Shown here one piece after another: positions 8,329 to 18,144 of a stretch of DNA of 64,000 nt (its first letter is position 1; the number at the start of each line of letters is the position of its first letter). Location: contig NZ_BAABWK010000001.1 in assembly GCF_040362765.1 (NCBI RefSeq), forward strand, positions 1,093,501-1,157,500. The letters are read 5' to 3'. The notes below the pieces were generated by a model. It searched no databases, was not told the origin of the DNA, and saw only the letters and a list, made by a program, of their open reading frames with translations. Origin of the DNA: Pyruvatibacter sp. HU-CL02332. Its GTDB lineage: Bacteria; Pseudomonadota; Alphaproteobacteria; CGMCC-115125. The position numbers and the translations under genes were made by a program.

Positions 8329-10002
8329 GTGGCAGACAACCCGATCAGATCAGCGCTTGTTAATGGCGCTGTTATCGCAGGCACTTTCGTTGTTGGCTTC
8401 GCGTTCCTCGAAGTGGGACTACGCGTGGTCAACGGCGTGCCTGCGGCCCCCTGGTCGGACTGGCGAACCGCCTACGCTGTTGAGACAAATGCGGCCACGG
8501 CGAACCGCTATGATGAGACGCTTGGCTGGGTTCTCCGCGAGAATTTGAAATCCAATCACCTGAATACCATTGAGTACGGCATCCGCCGCAATGGACCTGA
8601 CACAGTGCTGGCAGAGGGCGCGGTTCTGGCGTCTGGCGACAGCTTTACAGCCGGGTCAGAAGTCTTGGATCACGAGTCTTGGCCAGCGCATCTGGAACAG
8701 CTGATAGGCGAGCCGGTCATGAATGCCGGTGTGGGTGCCTATGGGACGGACCAGATTGTACTGCGGGCCGAGCAGCTGATCGATCCACTCAAGCCGCACA
8801 CCATTGTTCTAAGCTTTTTTGATCAGGATATTCTGCGTTCAGGTTACTCACGGTACGGGGAAAACAAACCATACTTTGTAGATTCCCCCACGGGCATAGA
8901 GCTCAAGAATGTACCGGTGCCCGACTCCACACAGAACACCGCGCCGCAACGCGCAACCGGCATTGGTCACAACTTGTACCTTCCAGCCATCGTCATGTCA
9001 GCAATTGGCGGTACGCCTCTATACACTCCGACAGGGTCAACATATCGCAAGATAGCCAATGACCCAGTAGCCGTGTCTTGTGCCCTGCTGCAGCGGATGA
9101 AGCAGCGCACCTATGAGCAGGGCATCCATCTTGTTCTAGTGCTTCAATATGGCGGACAGATTCACCATTTGAGCGCTCCCCGACCGGGGCATGCAGATTT
9201 GGTAATTGATTGTGCCGAATCCTTGGCAATACCGGTGGTCGATGAGTTCGACAGCATTCGGGGCATCGCACAGGAAAGTTCCAGCAGCTTGCAGGAACTT
9301 TATGTTATGGGGGCTGGGGAGTTTAACTTTGGCCATATGTCATCAAAGGGAAATGCACTCGTCGCAAGACTGATTTCCGCTGCACTTGCTGACCTCCCCG
9401 AAAAACCGATGCCGCCTCCGGTTGATGTCATGTTTGGCCCCTCACCGTTTACTACCCCTCTAGGGGATGTTCTCGCGACAAGCGACCACGCCTTGGATCT
9501 GTCCGCTTTCGAGAACAACTTGATTGACGTGAGCCACTTGTGGTGGGGTCAAGATGGCTTCACACTTTCTTCTGACGGGCCAACCGGAGAACATTACCTT
9601 ACAATTCCGATCCAGAAGAGCCTTCCTGCAGGACGGTATGAACTAAGCCTGCAAATGCGAGCTGGCTCGTCATCGCGTGCGCGCCTTCAACTCTTACATA
9701 GTGAAGTTGTGGGGGTCTTGGCGGATATCGACCTCTCAAACGAACAAGCAGACCTGACCCGGTTGGGTCCCGTACAGCGCATTGGCGCATCGGTCGAAGC
9801 ATCTTTGCGGGACGAAGAGTGGAAAGAAGTGCGCTTCTACGCGCAATTCCCTGAAGGCAATGTTCGCATCTTACTGCAATTGCTTGATAGTGAGGGAAGC
9901 AGCTTGCTCCCCGGCAACGGTACCGATATCGATGTCGCAAATCTCAAACTAGATGGCTTCATTGGTGATGATCAAACTCCACCTATAGCCGAACGCAACT
10001 AA
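8329..10002 (+). CDS. Membrane-anchored SGNH/GDSL hydrolase-like protein A with C-terminal extension
   Basis: A 557-residue protein. Residues about 8-33 form a transmembrane helix ending in a FLEVGLR segment, a feature shared by most of the SGNH proteins in this locus. Block I is a classical GDSFTAG; block II glycine is in NAGVGAYG. Block III (SFFDQD) and block V (NFGHMSSKGN, with Asn where the usual DxxH has Asp) are off consensus, so catalysis is uncertain. The last 170 residues resemble a beta-sandwich, perhaps carbohydrate-binding, domain. The GTG start follows a strong AGGAGAGG by 6 bases. Likely role: deacylation or acyl transfer on the glycan outside the cytoplasmic membrane; this is inference. 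Confidence 0.72.
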   Translation: MADNPIRSALVNGAVIAGTFVVGFAFLEVGLRVVNGVPAAPWSDWRTAYAVETNAATANRYDETLGWVLRENLKSNHLNTIEYGIRRNGPDTVLAEGAVLASGDSFTAGSEVLDHESWPAHLEQLIGEPVMNAGVGAYGTDQIVLRAEQLIDPLKPHTIVLSFFDQDILRSGYSRYGENKPYFVDSPTGIELKNVPVPDSTQNTAPQRATGIGHNLYLPAIVMSAIGGTPLYTPTGSTYRKIANDPVAVSCALLQRMKQRTYEQGIHLVLVLQYGGQIHHLSAPRPGHADLVIDCAESLAIPVVDEFDSIRGIAQESSSSLQELYVMGAGEFNFGHMSSKGNALVARLISAALADLPEKPMPPPVDVMFGPSPFTTPLGDVLATSDHALDLSAFENNLIDVSHLWWGQDGFTLSSDGPTGEHYLTIPIQKSLPAGRYELSLQMRAGSSSRARLQLLHSEVVGVLADIDLSNEQADLTRLGPVQRIGASVEASLRDEEWKEVRFYAQFPEGNVRILLQLLDSEGSSLLPGNGTDIDVANLKLDGFIGDDQTPPIAERN

Positions 10003-10019
10003 GAAACGGATCAATCAAG

Positions 10020-10172
10020 ATGTTGAGTATTTTCCAGGAGTTGTGGCTTTTTTTGAGAGTCCGGAAAAAGTTCTGGCTGCTGCCAATCTTCGTAGCAATG
10101 GCTTTCTTCGGCGGTCTTGTCGTAATGACAAAAGGCAGCGCAGTCGCCCCGTTCTTGTACACTTTGTTCTAG
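10020..10172 (+). CDS. DUF5989 (SxtK-like) small membrane protein, copy 1
   Basis: A 50-residue ORF. It begins MLSIFQELWLF, has basic residues RVRKK, one hydrophobic helix (LLPIFVAMAFFGGLVVM) and ends KGSAVAPFLYTLF. It matches the peptide at 31389-31538 along its whole length, including the invariant-looking GGLVV and KGSAVAPF. This is the DUF5989 family, often found beside carbamoyltransferases, and corresponds to SxtK of saxitoxin clusters. Its function is unknown. Here it stands alone between SGNH genes with no SxtJ or carbamoyltransferase next to it. Such conservation makes a real gene near certain. Confidence 0.88.
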   Translation: MLSIFQELWLFLRVRKKFWLLPIFVAMAFFGGLVVMTKGSAVAPFLYTLF

Positions 10173-10220
10173 GTCATCGGCCAGATCAGCGATTTATTGC
10201 ATCGATGAAAGGTCGCGAAA

Positions 10221-11621
10221 ATGCCATCGGTCAAAGACATCCTCCTTGCAGGCATATCCATCTTGTTCTGCCTTCTAATGGTGGAGGTCGGGTATCGATT
10301 CTATCTAAGTAATGAGCTGCAAACATCCGTCAACCAGCAGATCGAAGCCGCAAGGCTAGAAGCCGACACGTCCTCAAGTTTCACCGTGTATGAGTCTCCG
10401 TCACCCTGGGTGTACAACGAGGCCTATGGCTATGACTATCGCCCAGGCAACTGGTTGTCAGCGACGATTGAAGAGGGACAAATCGCCGAATGCGAACGGA
10501 TTATCGGCGCAAATGATTTTGGAAATCACGCAAATACCACACCAGATTATTGGGACAGTGACATCCGCATCATGTTTCTCGGCAGCTCCTACACACAGAC
10601 CAAGGATGTTAATGACCATACTCCGATCCAGCTACTGGAACAGGCACTCTCGGAACAATTGGGGGCATCCGTCGCGATACTGAATTTTTCGCGCGACGCT
10701 TCTGGCCTTCTTCTCTCCTTCGACCTCGCAGCTGCAAAGATTGAGGAATTGAAACCAGACCTCCTGATCTTTGGTTTTAACTCCACAGCACTAGGATATT
10801 CGCGCCACTGGCGAACAACGGTTCCGGTGACAGAAGACGTGGAACGGTTGCTTTTCATGCTTGACCCGCTGGACGCATCGGGCGCGCTGCCTCCGCCGGA
10901 GCGTGTCGTTGGAATGCCGCAACTGGCATCACCTCTGATTACCCAAGGTCTCTGCGATCGAGGCGCGCATCAAGACACAGGCAATGACAACAAAAACTCC
11001 GATGATCTTGAGGTCGCAGTCGAACAGTTGATCGAGGCACGGCGCAGAATAATTGTTGAGCCGAAAATCGACCCGATTGCCATCAACTTTTGGCGAACTG
11101 ACGTGTCATTTGTCTGGAACGCAATCAACTATGACACTCCGTATGCGGACATGAAAATCACCCGCGACAACACGGTCTTCAACTCCCTGCGTTTGCTGGC
11201 ATTTGACGAAGACCCGAGAGCTGCAGATGCAATATCGGCCGTTGTGTCATCAGACATTCCAATGGTTTTTCTACATATCCCGACCTATGAAGAAATGAAG
11301 GGCTCCTCGGATGGCCACATCATCCATGGCCGCGCTGGTGTAGACCCGACAGTCAGCAAAGCACTACTGCAAGATCTCCAGCGCCTTACCGGACGGGATG
11401 TGCACCATCTGTATCAGTGGTATTCCGAAACCGCGAAATCCTCTCCACGAGATTTGGTTGTTTCCGAGAGCGACTCCCACCCTACAAAAACAGGTGTTCC
11501 TGCCCTTGCAGCGTCCATGGAAACTGCACTCAAAAGCATTGATGAATCGGCCCAACTGCTTACAAAGTGGCGAAATTCAAATGACGCCAATTCGCCACAG
11601 GAAACAAACAATGCCGAGTAA
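10221..11621 (+). CDS. SGNH-like protein B, GSS/DSH variant resembling the AlgX/AlgJ (DHHW) group
   Basis: A 466-residue protein with an N-terminal membrane helix (residues about 7-29, ending LMVEVGYRF). Block I reads FLGSSYTQ, with GSS instead of GDS; an asparagine appears in FGFNSTALG; near the C-terminus ESDSHPTKTG gives a D-x-H pair. The GSS plus D-x-H pattern resembles the alginate O-acetyltransferases AlgX/AlgJ more than classical esterases, so acyl transfer is possible. The last 11 bases overlap the next SGNH gene. No close family name is recognised. Confidence 0.68.
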   Translation: MPSVKDILLAGISILFCLLMVEVGYRFYLSNELQTSVNQQIEAARLEADTSSSFTVYESPSPWVYNEAYGYDYRPGNWLSATIEEGQIAECERIIGANDFGNHANTTPDYWDSDIRIMFLGSSYTQTKDVNDHTPIQLLEQALSEQLGASVAILNFSRDASGLLLSFDLAAAKIEELKPDLLIFGFNSTALGYSRHWRTTVPVTEDVERLLFMLDPLDASGALPPPERVVGMPQLASPLITQGLCDRGAHQDTGNDNKNSDDLEVAVEQLIEARRRIIVEPKIDPIAINFWRTDVSFVWNAINYDTPYADMKITRDNTVFNSLRLLAFDEDPRAADAISAVVSSDIPMVFLHIPTYEEMKGSSDGHIIHGRAGVDPTVSKALLQDLQRLTGRDVHHLYQWYSETAKSSPRDLVVSESDSHPTKTGVPALAASMETALKSIDESAQLLTKWRNSNDANSPQETNNAE

Positions 11622-12681
11622 CACTCCTATTGCCCCTGAGGAGAAGAACGATAATGAGGCCGCCTCTCAGGGATGGGTTGCAAACAGCATTCTGCTAGGC
11701 GTCATCTCAATAGGCATTATCGGCATTCTTGAGCTCTACGTGCATGTATTCGTCGATGACGGCATGCAATATGACCTCGAAATGTGGAAGTACGCACGGG
11801 AAATCAAAAAGGTCGCTGAAAATCCGAACATAGGTCACGACCACCGGCCAAATGCTGAAGCACTTCTAATGGGCACCATGGTGACTACGAATAGCCTTGG
11901 CTTTCGTGACCGGGAGTTAGATGCATCACCATCGGCAAAGACCATCCGCATCGCAAGCGTTGGCGACAGCCTGACATTCGGCTGGGGCGTGCCCCAGGAT
12001 CAGACATTTTCCAGAATCTTGGAAACAGAATTACGCTCAAGAGGGCGCGATGTAGAGGTGATCAACACCGGCGTGGGTAACTACAACTCAAAAATGCAGG
12101 CGGCAGCCTTCTTTGAAAAAGTGGTGCCATTGAAGCCTAACGTCGTTTTGCTCAATTACTTTATCAACGATGCTGAGCAAACGCCGACATATGAAACGAG
12201 TTTCATTGAGCGACATTCCAAGGCTTGGACGTTCTTCGCCGCGCGTTTGGATATAGCGGAACGCCAGTTAGGATTTGGTAGCAATGAAGACTGGCTTACC
12301 TATTATCGCGGCCTGTATGATTCACAGACAAATCCAAGCGGATGGGAGGATGCATCAGCGGCTATCCTCTCCATAGCGGAGTGGTGCAAGGAAAATGAAG
12401 TGCCACTCCTGATTTCTCACTTCCCTGAACTCAGACAACTTGACCCATACCCATTTGTGGATGTTGAAAGCAAAATTGAGGCTCTCGCTGACCGCGCCAA
12501 CGCGCCTTACATTGATTTGCTATCCGCGGTTCAATCCGAAGAACCAGCATCGCTTTGGGTGACGGTCCCCGACCCGCACCCAAACACAAAGGCAAATCGG
12601 CTTTTTGGTAGAGCTCTGGCAGACTGGATTGACGAACAACCAAACCTTCTTGTCGGGGAACAGATTGGTCAATCAAATTGA
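11611..12681 (+). CDS. SGNH/GDSL hydrolase C, canonical catalytic blocks
   Basis: A 356-residue protein. A cytoplasmic tail of about 25 residues leads to a membrane helix (residues about 27-49, ending GILELYVHV). The catalytic blocks are the most canonical of the seven: SVGDSLTFGWG (block I), NTGVGNYNS (block II), YFINDAEQ (block III) and PDPHPNTKAN (block V). The enzyme should be an active hydrolase or acyltransferase facing the periplasm. Start 11611 overlaps the preceding gene by 11 bases; an in-frame ATG at 11581 is a less likely alternative. Base composition is low in GC (26 of 60 between 12121 and 12180). Confidence 0.78.
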   Translation: MPSNTPIAPEEKNDNEAASQGWVANSILLGVISIGIIGILELYVHVFVDDGMQYDLEMWKYAREIKKVAENPNIGHDHRPNAEALLMGTMVTTNSLGFRDRELDASPSAKTIRIASVGDSLTFGWGVPQDQTFSRILETELRSRGRDVEVINTGVGNYNSKMQAAAFFEKVVPLKPNVVLLNYFINDAEQTPTYETSFIERHSKAWTFFAARLDIAERQLGFGSNEDWLTYYRGLYDSQTNPSGWEDASAAILSIAEWCKENEVPLLISHFPELRQLDPYPFVDVESKIEALADRANAPYIDLLSAVQSEEPASLWVTVPDPHPNTKANRLFGRALADWIDEQPNLLVGEQIGQSN

Positions 12682-12724
12682 CAACAGGGTCAATAACCCG
12701 ACCTGATCGCAAACCGGTGTACCC

Positions 12725-14680
12725 ATGTGCGGCATAACAGGCTTCGCGACTGGCAAACATCTGTCCGCTGACGACGCACGCATCCTTCAGGGGATGACAG
12801 ATGCGCTCGTTCATCGCGGACCTGACGCCGACGGCATGTGGAGCGACCCAGAAGCGGGCGTTGCATTTGGTCACCGCCGGCTTTCCATTGTCGACCTGTC
12901 TGAAGCTGGCGCACAGCCGATGCATGATGCGTCCGGTCGATACGTCATCACCTATAACGGCGAAATCTATAACTTCCCGGCACTGAGAAAAGATCTCGAA
13001 GCTGTCGGCGTGACATTCCGCGGACACTCGGACACCGAGGTCCTTATAGAGGCCTGCGCGTACTGGGGGATTGAAGCAACGCTCAAGAGACTGAATGGCA
13101 TTTTTGCTTTCGGGCTCTGGGACCGTCAGCAACGCAGCCTTACGCTTGCGCGCGATCACATCGGCATCAAACCACTTTACTGGGCCAAAGCCGGGTCAAC
13201 CCTACTGTTCGCGTCCGAACTGAAATCGATGCATGCGCATCCACAGTTCAACACGGCCATCAATCGCAACGCCGTGGCTGCGTTCATGCGGTTCAACTAC
13301 ATCCCTCAGCCACACTCCATCTATCAGGGCGCACACAAGCTTCCGCCAGGCTGCTATCTCACCTGCGACCTGTCTGGCGGAGCACCGTCAGAACCAGTCA
13401 TAAAGACGTACTGGGATGGCCTGGAAACAGCGGAACAGGCGGCGGCAGACCCCTTCACTGGCTCGCCTGAAGAGGCCGTCGATCAGCTCAGCGATCTTCT
13501 GCACGACGCCATCGGCCAGCAGATGATTTCGGACGTGCCACTTGGCGCATTCCTGTCAGGCGGCATCGACAGTTCAACCGTCGTTGCTCTCATGCAGGCC
13601 CAAAGCAGTCAGCCGGTGCGCACATTCTCAATTGGCTTTTCAGAAGAAGGGTTCAATGAGGCGCACCACGCCGCCGAAGTTGCCAAACATCTGGGCACGG
13701 ACCACACCGAGCTGTACCTGTCGTCCAGGGATGCGCTCGACGTCGTCCCCCAACTGGCGGACATGTATGACGAACCCTTTGCGGACAGCTCACAGATCCC
13801 CACCTATCTGGTCTCCAAGCTGGCCCGCCAGCACGTCACCGTGTCGCTCTCCGGCGATGGCGGAGATGAGCTGTTTGCCGGATACAATCGCTATGTCTGG
13901 GGTCGAACCCTCTGGCGCACGATCCGCACGCTCCCCTTGCCGGTGCGTCGGCTTGTGAGCCGAAGCATCCGCGGTCTGTCACCAGCACGGTGGAACCAGC
14001 TGACGCGCCCGATCCCCGACAGGATCAAACCCGGCAATCCCGGCGACGCGCTGTACAAGCTGGCATCTGTCGTGGAGCTGGATGGCCCCGGCGCCATCTA
14101 CCGGCGACTGGTCTCAAACTGGATGTCACCGGAAGATGTTGTGCAGCAAAGCACCGAGCCGCCCGGTCTTCTGTGGGACGAGACAATGCGTGAGCGGTTC
14201 AAGGAACCGATCAGCCGCATGCAGGCCACGGACCTCATGACCTATCTGCCCGACGACATTCTCACCAAGGTTGATCGCGCCAGTATGGCAACCAGCCTGG
14301 AAGCACGTGTCCCCTTGCTTGACCCGCGTCTGATTGAATTTGCCTGGCGTCTGCCACTGAGCATGAAATTGCGCGATGGCCAGAGCAAATGGGCACTGAG
14401 ACAGGTTCTGTACCGCCATGTCCCGCAGTCTCTCATCGACCGCCCAAAAATGGGATTTGGCGTGCCCGTTGGAGACTGGCTGCGCGGTCCGCTGCGTGAC
14501 TGGGCGGAGCACCTGCTCGACGAAAAGAGACTCCGGGAGCAAGGCCTCTTTGACCCGAAAATCGTAAGAACCCATTGGGAAGACCATCTCTCCGGCCGCC
14601 GCAACTGGCACTACATGATGTGGAGCGTCTTGATGATGGAAGCCTGGCTCGACCGCTGGGAGCACAATCCACCGGGTTAA
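12725..14680 (+). CDS. asnB: Asparagine synthase (glutamine-hydrolysing) family amidotransferase
   Basis: A 651-residue class II glutamine amidotransferase. Cys2 follows Met1 (MCGITGF), the nucleophile exposed after Met removal. The N-terminal glutaminase domain contains GHRRLSI and YNGEIYN; the synthetase domain has the ATP PP-loop SGGIDSS at residues 278-284 and the SGDGGDELFAGY loop. Family enzymes amidate aspartate or, in polysaccharide loci, sugar uronates or other carboxylates. Its place inside a glycan cluster favours amidation of a glycan component, but a housekeeping AsnB role cannot be excluded. It converges with the minus-strand gene at 14677; the two stop codons overlap by four bases. 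Confidence 0.9.
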   Translation: MCGITGFATGKHLSADDARILQGMTDALVHRGPDADGMWSDPEAGVAFGHRRLSIVDLSEAGAQPMHDASGRYVITYNGEIYNFPALRKDLEAVGVTFRGHSDTEVLIEACAYWGIEATLKRLNGIFAFGLWDRQQRSLTLARDHIGIKPLYWAKAGSTLLFASELKSMHAHPQFNTAINRNAVAAFMRFNYIPQPHSIYQGAHKLPPGCYLTCDLSGGAPSEPVIKTYWDGLETAEQAAADPFTGSPEEAVDQLSDLLHDAIGQQMISDVPLGAFLSGGIDSSTVVALMQAQSSQPVRTFSIGFSEEGFNEAHHAAEVAKHLGTDHTELYLSSRDALDVVPQLADMYDEPFADSSQIPTYLVSKLARQHVTVSLSGDGGDELFAGYNRYVWGRTLWRTIRTLPLPVRRLVSRSIRGLSPARWNQLTRPIPDRIKPGNPGDALYKLASVVELDGPGAIYRRLVSNWMSPEDVVQQSTEPPGLLWDETMRERFKEPISRMQATDLMTYLPDDILTKVDRASMATSLEARVPLLDPRLIEFAWRLPLSMKLRDGQSKWALRQVLYRHVPQSLIDRPKMGFGVPVGDWLRGPLRDWAEHLLDEKRLREQGLFDPKIVRTHWEDHLSGRRNWHYMMWSVLMMEAWLDRWEHNPPG

Positions 14681-16209
14681 GCTGGAACAGAATCGCCGGA
14701 CGGCAAAGTACCAGTATGGGTTAGCATCGAGCCGGCAGGCTCCAGCACTTTGTCGACGATGTAGACAATGTGTGGCCCCAACGAAATAGGCTCACCGACA
14801 ACACGCGCGCCGCTGACAAAGAGCACGCCGTCGCGCCGATCTACGGTGTGGACCTGACCGGACACTGTGCCAATTTCTGCATTCACATCAGACAATGCCA
14901 ATTGGGCCAGCGGATCAACGCCCGCCTCCACAGGGTCATGCTCAGGTACCAGATGCGCTTTAAACAGCTGACTGCGCACGGCATGCGACTTTGCGTCAAA
15001 CAGGGCATCCACGAACTCTTGGCCCTCAGCCTCAAGCGCTTCATCAGAAGGCAGCAATACAATGTTGCCTTTGCGACCACGCGCCACACGGGCAGCAAGT
15101 CCCGTATAGATCGACAAAGCAATTAACTTCGCAGCAAGACGACACCCAAGATGACGCGCACCAAGCCAAAGACGGTTGGCCTCTCGGTTGGCGGCGGCTC
15201 GCCGGATAAACAGATCAGATGCCAGTTCCGCTGCCTGCCACTTCTTCTCCGTAACCGGCGCAAAGTGCCATCGGACTTTATGCGAAACGACAAAGTCATT
15301 TACCGGACTGTCGTAAGAAAGCCACCAGCCACCAACATCAATCGGATCAGCCGTCCGTCGGTTCACGTGCCAAGCAAGGTCAGTGCCCAGCGGCGCAAGG
15401 CTGACGGCGAACAAATCGTCGCTATCATCAATGAAGCAAGCTTCACCGGGTTTGAATGGTCGGTTTGGCAACGCCACCGCATTCAATTCAGCCTTGTTTG
15501 GATCGAAAAGAAACATTTCACGCGCAAGGACGCGCAGAACCATTCCTTCATCCTTGACCGGCCAGAACATCATTTCGGGGTGGATCGGGAAATAGTCACT
15601 GTTTCGCAAGTAGGCAGCCATCAATGGGTGAAGCGACCGCACGCAAAGCGTCACAAGATCATTTCCGCTGATCGTCAATGAATGAGATCCCGCAGTCCTC
15701 AAAGCAAGAATGTTTTTTTCAAACGATTTGTCTTCCACCCGAAGATAGGTCATCAAAATCGCCTGATGGCCTTCGGCAAGTTTCTGCCCAACTGTCTTGA
15801 ATGAAGTCGATGACCACGCCACATCCGGCGGCATCAGCAGAGCGAGCATTCCAGCTGCCCGGGCCAAGTCGATTCCTTTTGCCCAAGCCGCATGGTGAGC
15901 CGCAATCGGGTTTGACAGGTCCACGTCCTTCAAAAGAGTGACGTTGACTTTCATGTAGCGCCGCATCTCGAGAATAATGGGGGCCTTGTCCAGACGATCA
16001 AAATCCTCGTCCCGCGTGTATATGACGTAGGTCACATCCACCTGCTTGGAGAGCGCCGGCATGTTGTCCGGGGCCAGCAAGGTTGGAATATTCATTTCCA
16101 ACAACATTTTTGTATGCCAGTCGCCCCACACCGCGGTTACCATCATCAGCTTTGGCCTGCTGGATGACTGATGTTTTGCGCTCGATGTCACTGTAGGCTC
16201 CCCAAACAC
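14677..16209 (-). CDS. Uncharacterised glycosyltransferase-like protein, paralogue 1
   Basis: A 510-residue protein of no family I recognise. It aligns by eye with the protein at 18145-19494: both open with a VTxVWGxxH segment, then share PPD...W, QKLA(E/D)G, LHPL, FDPNK and a DDSDD cluster followed by hydrophobic strands. The single-domain order with acidic clusters is reminiscent of GT-A glycosyltransferases. A role in building the glycan is inference from context and from the lack of standard glycosyltransferases. The true start may be one of the methionines just before VTAVWG rather than the first one. The C-terminal 200 residues have no counterpart in a named family. Confidence 0.6.
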   Translation of the reverse strand: MFGEPTVTSSAKHQSSSRPKLMMVTAVWGDWHTKMLLEMNIPTLLAPDNMPALSKQVDVTYVIYTRDEDFDRLDKAPIILEMRRYMKVNVTLLKDVDLSNPIAAHHAAWAKGIDLARAAGMLALLMPPDVAWSSTSFKTVGQKLAEGHQAILMTYLRVEDKSFEKNILALRTAGSHSLTISGNDLVTLCVRSLHPLMAAYLRNSDYFPIHPEMMFWPVKDEGMVLRVLAREMFLFDPNKAELNAVALPNRPFKPGEACFIDDSDDLFAVSLAPLGTDLAWHVNRRTADPIDVGGWWLSYDSPVNDFVVSHKVRWHFAPVTEKKWQAAELASDLFIRRAAANREANRLWLGARHLGCRLAAKLIALSIYTGLAARVARGRKGNIVLLPSDEALEAEGQEFVDALFDAKSHAVRSQLFKAHLVPEHDPVEAGVDPLAQLALSDVNAEIGTVSGQVHTVDRRDGVLFVSGARVVGEPISLGPHIVYIVDKVLEPAGSMLTHTGTLPSGDSVPA

Positions 16210-16342
16210 TCGAGTTGACTGTACCTTCTCTAGACCTTTCGAATACCAATCGCTAGTGCAATAGTCTCCGGCAACAAGCTGGGTCGAAAGCGCGCCAAAA
16301 CTCGCCCCGCAAGAGATCGAAAAAGCACCCGAACCTTACGCC

Positions 16343-18127
16343 ATGAACACAAGTCAGATCGAAAAAGCGACACTCGAAGTGGGTCAGTTCAATCACGACG
16401 AATGTAATCTTGAAGTGATCGAGAGTGCATTTTCCACATTGGGCCAAGTGCCTCGGCTAGGGGAACATGGCGTCACAGATACCCTCAAGGCTTCTGCGCT
16501 TGGGACGACCCACAGACAGCGGAGGAAACGAAGACGACAGGGAACACAGGAAAATTCCCAAAATCAGACTCCCACTGGTTGTATGGCGAGCCTGTCGGCT
16601 CTGCGCGAGTGCCAACTCAGAGCGTTCGACATGCGCGAACCTACCTACCTCGAAATCAACCGCCATTTTTTTCCACTACTGGACAATCCGTCCTACCAAG
16701 GGAGCCTGCCGGCCAAGGGGCTGTTTCAGGAATTGGACCGGATGCGGGCCAAGGGGGACTATGACAGCGCAGCCATTGCGCTCAGCAATGCGCTTTTCGA
16801 TCTACGCGAACCGGAGTTCTTCTGTCTTTCTTGGAATCTGACCAGAGACATCAAAGCCTCACACCACGTCATGGAAGCAGCACGCCAGGCTTTTGGGGAA
16901 ACTGCACCGCGCATAGATACAATGAGTATAGATTCTATGCCTCTGGTATCGGCCATCCACGATGTGGCACAGGAAATCGAGGCCTCTATTCCCAGTCAGT
17001 TCAGCGGCCTTCTGGAGATCCGATCCGCAATCCAGATCACAGCCTATGAAAATGCCCTGGATGGCATGAACATCACCCCCCACCTGCCGATGTTGAAAGA
17101 CCAGTGCGTCGGCGGCTCTGTAGCGGCAAAAGTAGTTCTTGCAGAAGTCGCCATGCGGAACGAACAATTTCACCTGGCAGACAAAATCCTGAGCGATCCA
17201 GATGTTCAAAACAGCCCAACCAATCTGGTTCACAGACGCAAGGGTGAACTGGCCCTGCGCCGCGGCGATGGTGCAGCCGCAGCAGACGCCTTTGAGGCAG
17301 CAGCACTGATCCCCAATGAAAACCTGTCAAACGCTGATCGAGACCGAAGTAAGACCATGCAACTGGCGCGCCTGTCTGACTATTATTTGATTTTCAGATT
17401 TGAAGAAAAATACATAATTGTGCCTCAGGACAGAATGGTGGCTGGCCTGACCCGTGTGGCCGGCAGACCTGTACTGCTTCTAAAGGACAAGCAGCAAACT
17501 TGGCTTGAACGAAAAGCCTTTGATGCCGCACGGAAGGTCAAGCATCTGCTCGACCAGCGCTTTCTGACTAAAACGGCGCCAACACAGTCGGGGCCGACGA
17601 TTTCACAGGTCTCACAGTTCAGCAAAGTCAGGAACTACGTAAAATCAACTGCGACTATGGTGTGGTCGATCCTGGCAAACTTCATAAGAAGAATCGGGGA
17701 CTACCGCTCCTGGATGGCTCGCCTTCCTGCGCCTCTGACCAGAGTCCTGACCGCTGGCCTTGGCATTTCGAGAAGGGTCCTCAGTTCGCACAGATTAAAG
17801 AAGGCCAACCAGTTGAAAAAACGGGTGGTCAACATTGCCAAGCCTGCTCTAAGGCCGGCATTCCGCATCCTGATCCAACCTGTGAACTTCATTGTGGCCG
17901 CAGGTCGCAGGTGGGCCCAGAGTTCACTCAAGGACATCGTTTTCCATGCGTCACGCGCAATCTATCGAACACTATTGGGGCCAATAGTCATGAAGCTTGT
18001 GGGCGCACAGGTAGTCCAGCCACACCAAATCGCAACTGACCTGAATCAGTTGATAGAGTGTCTGTCTGACACATATGCCAATTCAGATGACGGCACACGC
18101 TCGCCGTTGCAATCGCACGCTGGATAA
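16343..18127 (+). CDS. Hypothetical protein with TPR-like helical region
   Basis: Up to 594 residues; function not recognised. Residues about 97-330 look like an all-helical repeat region of TPR type (for example GELALRRGDGAAAADAFEAAAL). The C-terminal 200 residues are strongly basic with several amphipathic helices. The first 96 residues are rich in Arg and Gln and look less protein-like; an ATG at 16631 (MREPTYLEIN) is a reasonable alternative start. It runs convergently with the glycosyltransferase-like gene at 18145, with 17 bases between stops. Possible role: a scaffold or partner for the glycan machinery. Confidence 0.55.
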   Translation: MNTSQIEKATLEVGQFNHDECNLEVIESAFSTLGQVPRLGEHGVTDTLKASALGTTHRQRRKRRRQGTQENSQNQTPTGCMASLSALRECQLRAFDMREPTYLEINRHFFPLLDNPSYQGSLPAKGLFQELDRMRAKGDYDSAAIALSNALFDLREPEFFCLSWNLTRDIKASHHVMEAARQAFGETAPRIDTMSIDSMPLVSAIHDVAQEIEASIPSQFSGLLEIRSAIQITAYENALDGMNITPHLPMLKDQCVGGSVAAKVVLAEVAMRNEQFHLADKILSDPDVQNSPTNLVHRRKGELALRRGDGAAAADAFEAAALIPNENLSNADRDRSKTMQLARLSDYYLIFRFEEKYIIVPQDRMVAGLTRVAGRPVLLLKDKQQTWLERKAFDAARKVKHLLDQRFLTKTAPTQSGPTISQVSQFSKVRNYVKSTATMVWSILANFIRRIGDYRSWMARLPAPLTRVLTAGLGISRRVLSSHRLKKANQLKKRVVNIAKPALRPAFRILIQPVNFIVAAGRRWAQSSLKDIVFHASRAIYRTLLGPIVMKLVGAQVVQPHQIATDLNQLIECLSDTYANSDDGTRSPLQSHAG

Positions 18128-18144
18128 GCGCCAACTGGATGCAA

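Noticed and set aside
12431-13159. 242-codon minus-strand frame across the SGNH C and asnB junction
   Set aside because: Overlaps two recognised genes on the other strand and shows no domain.
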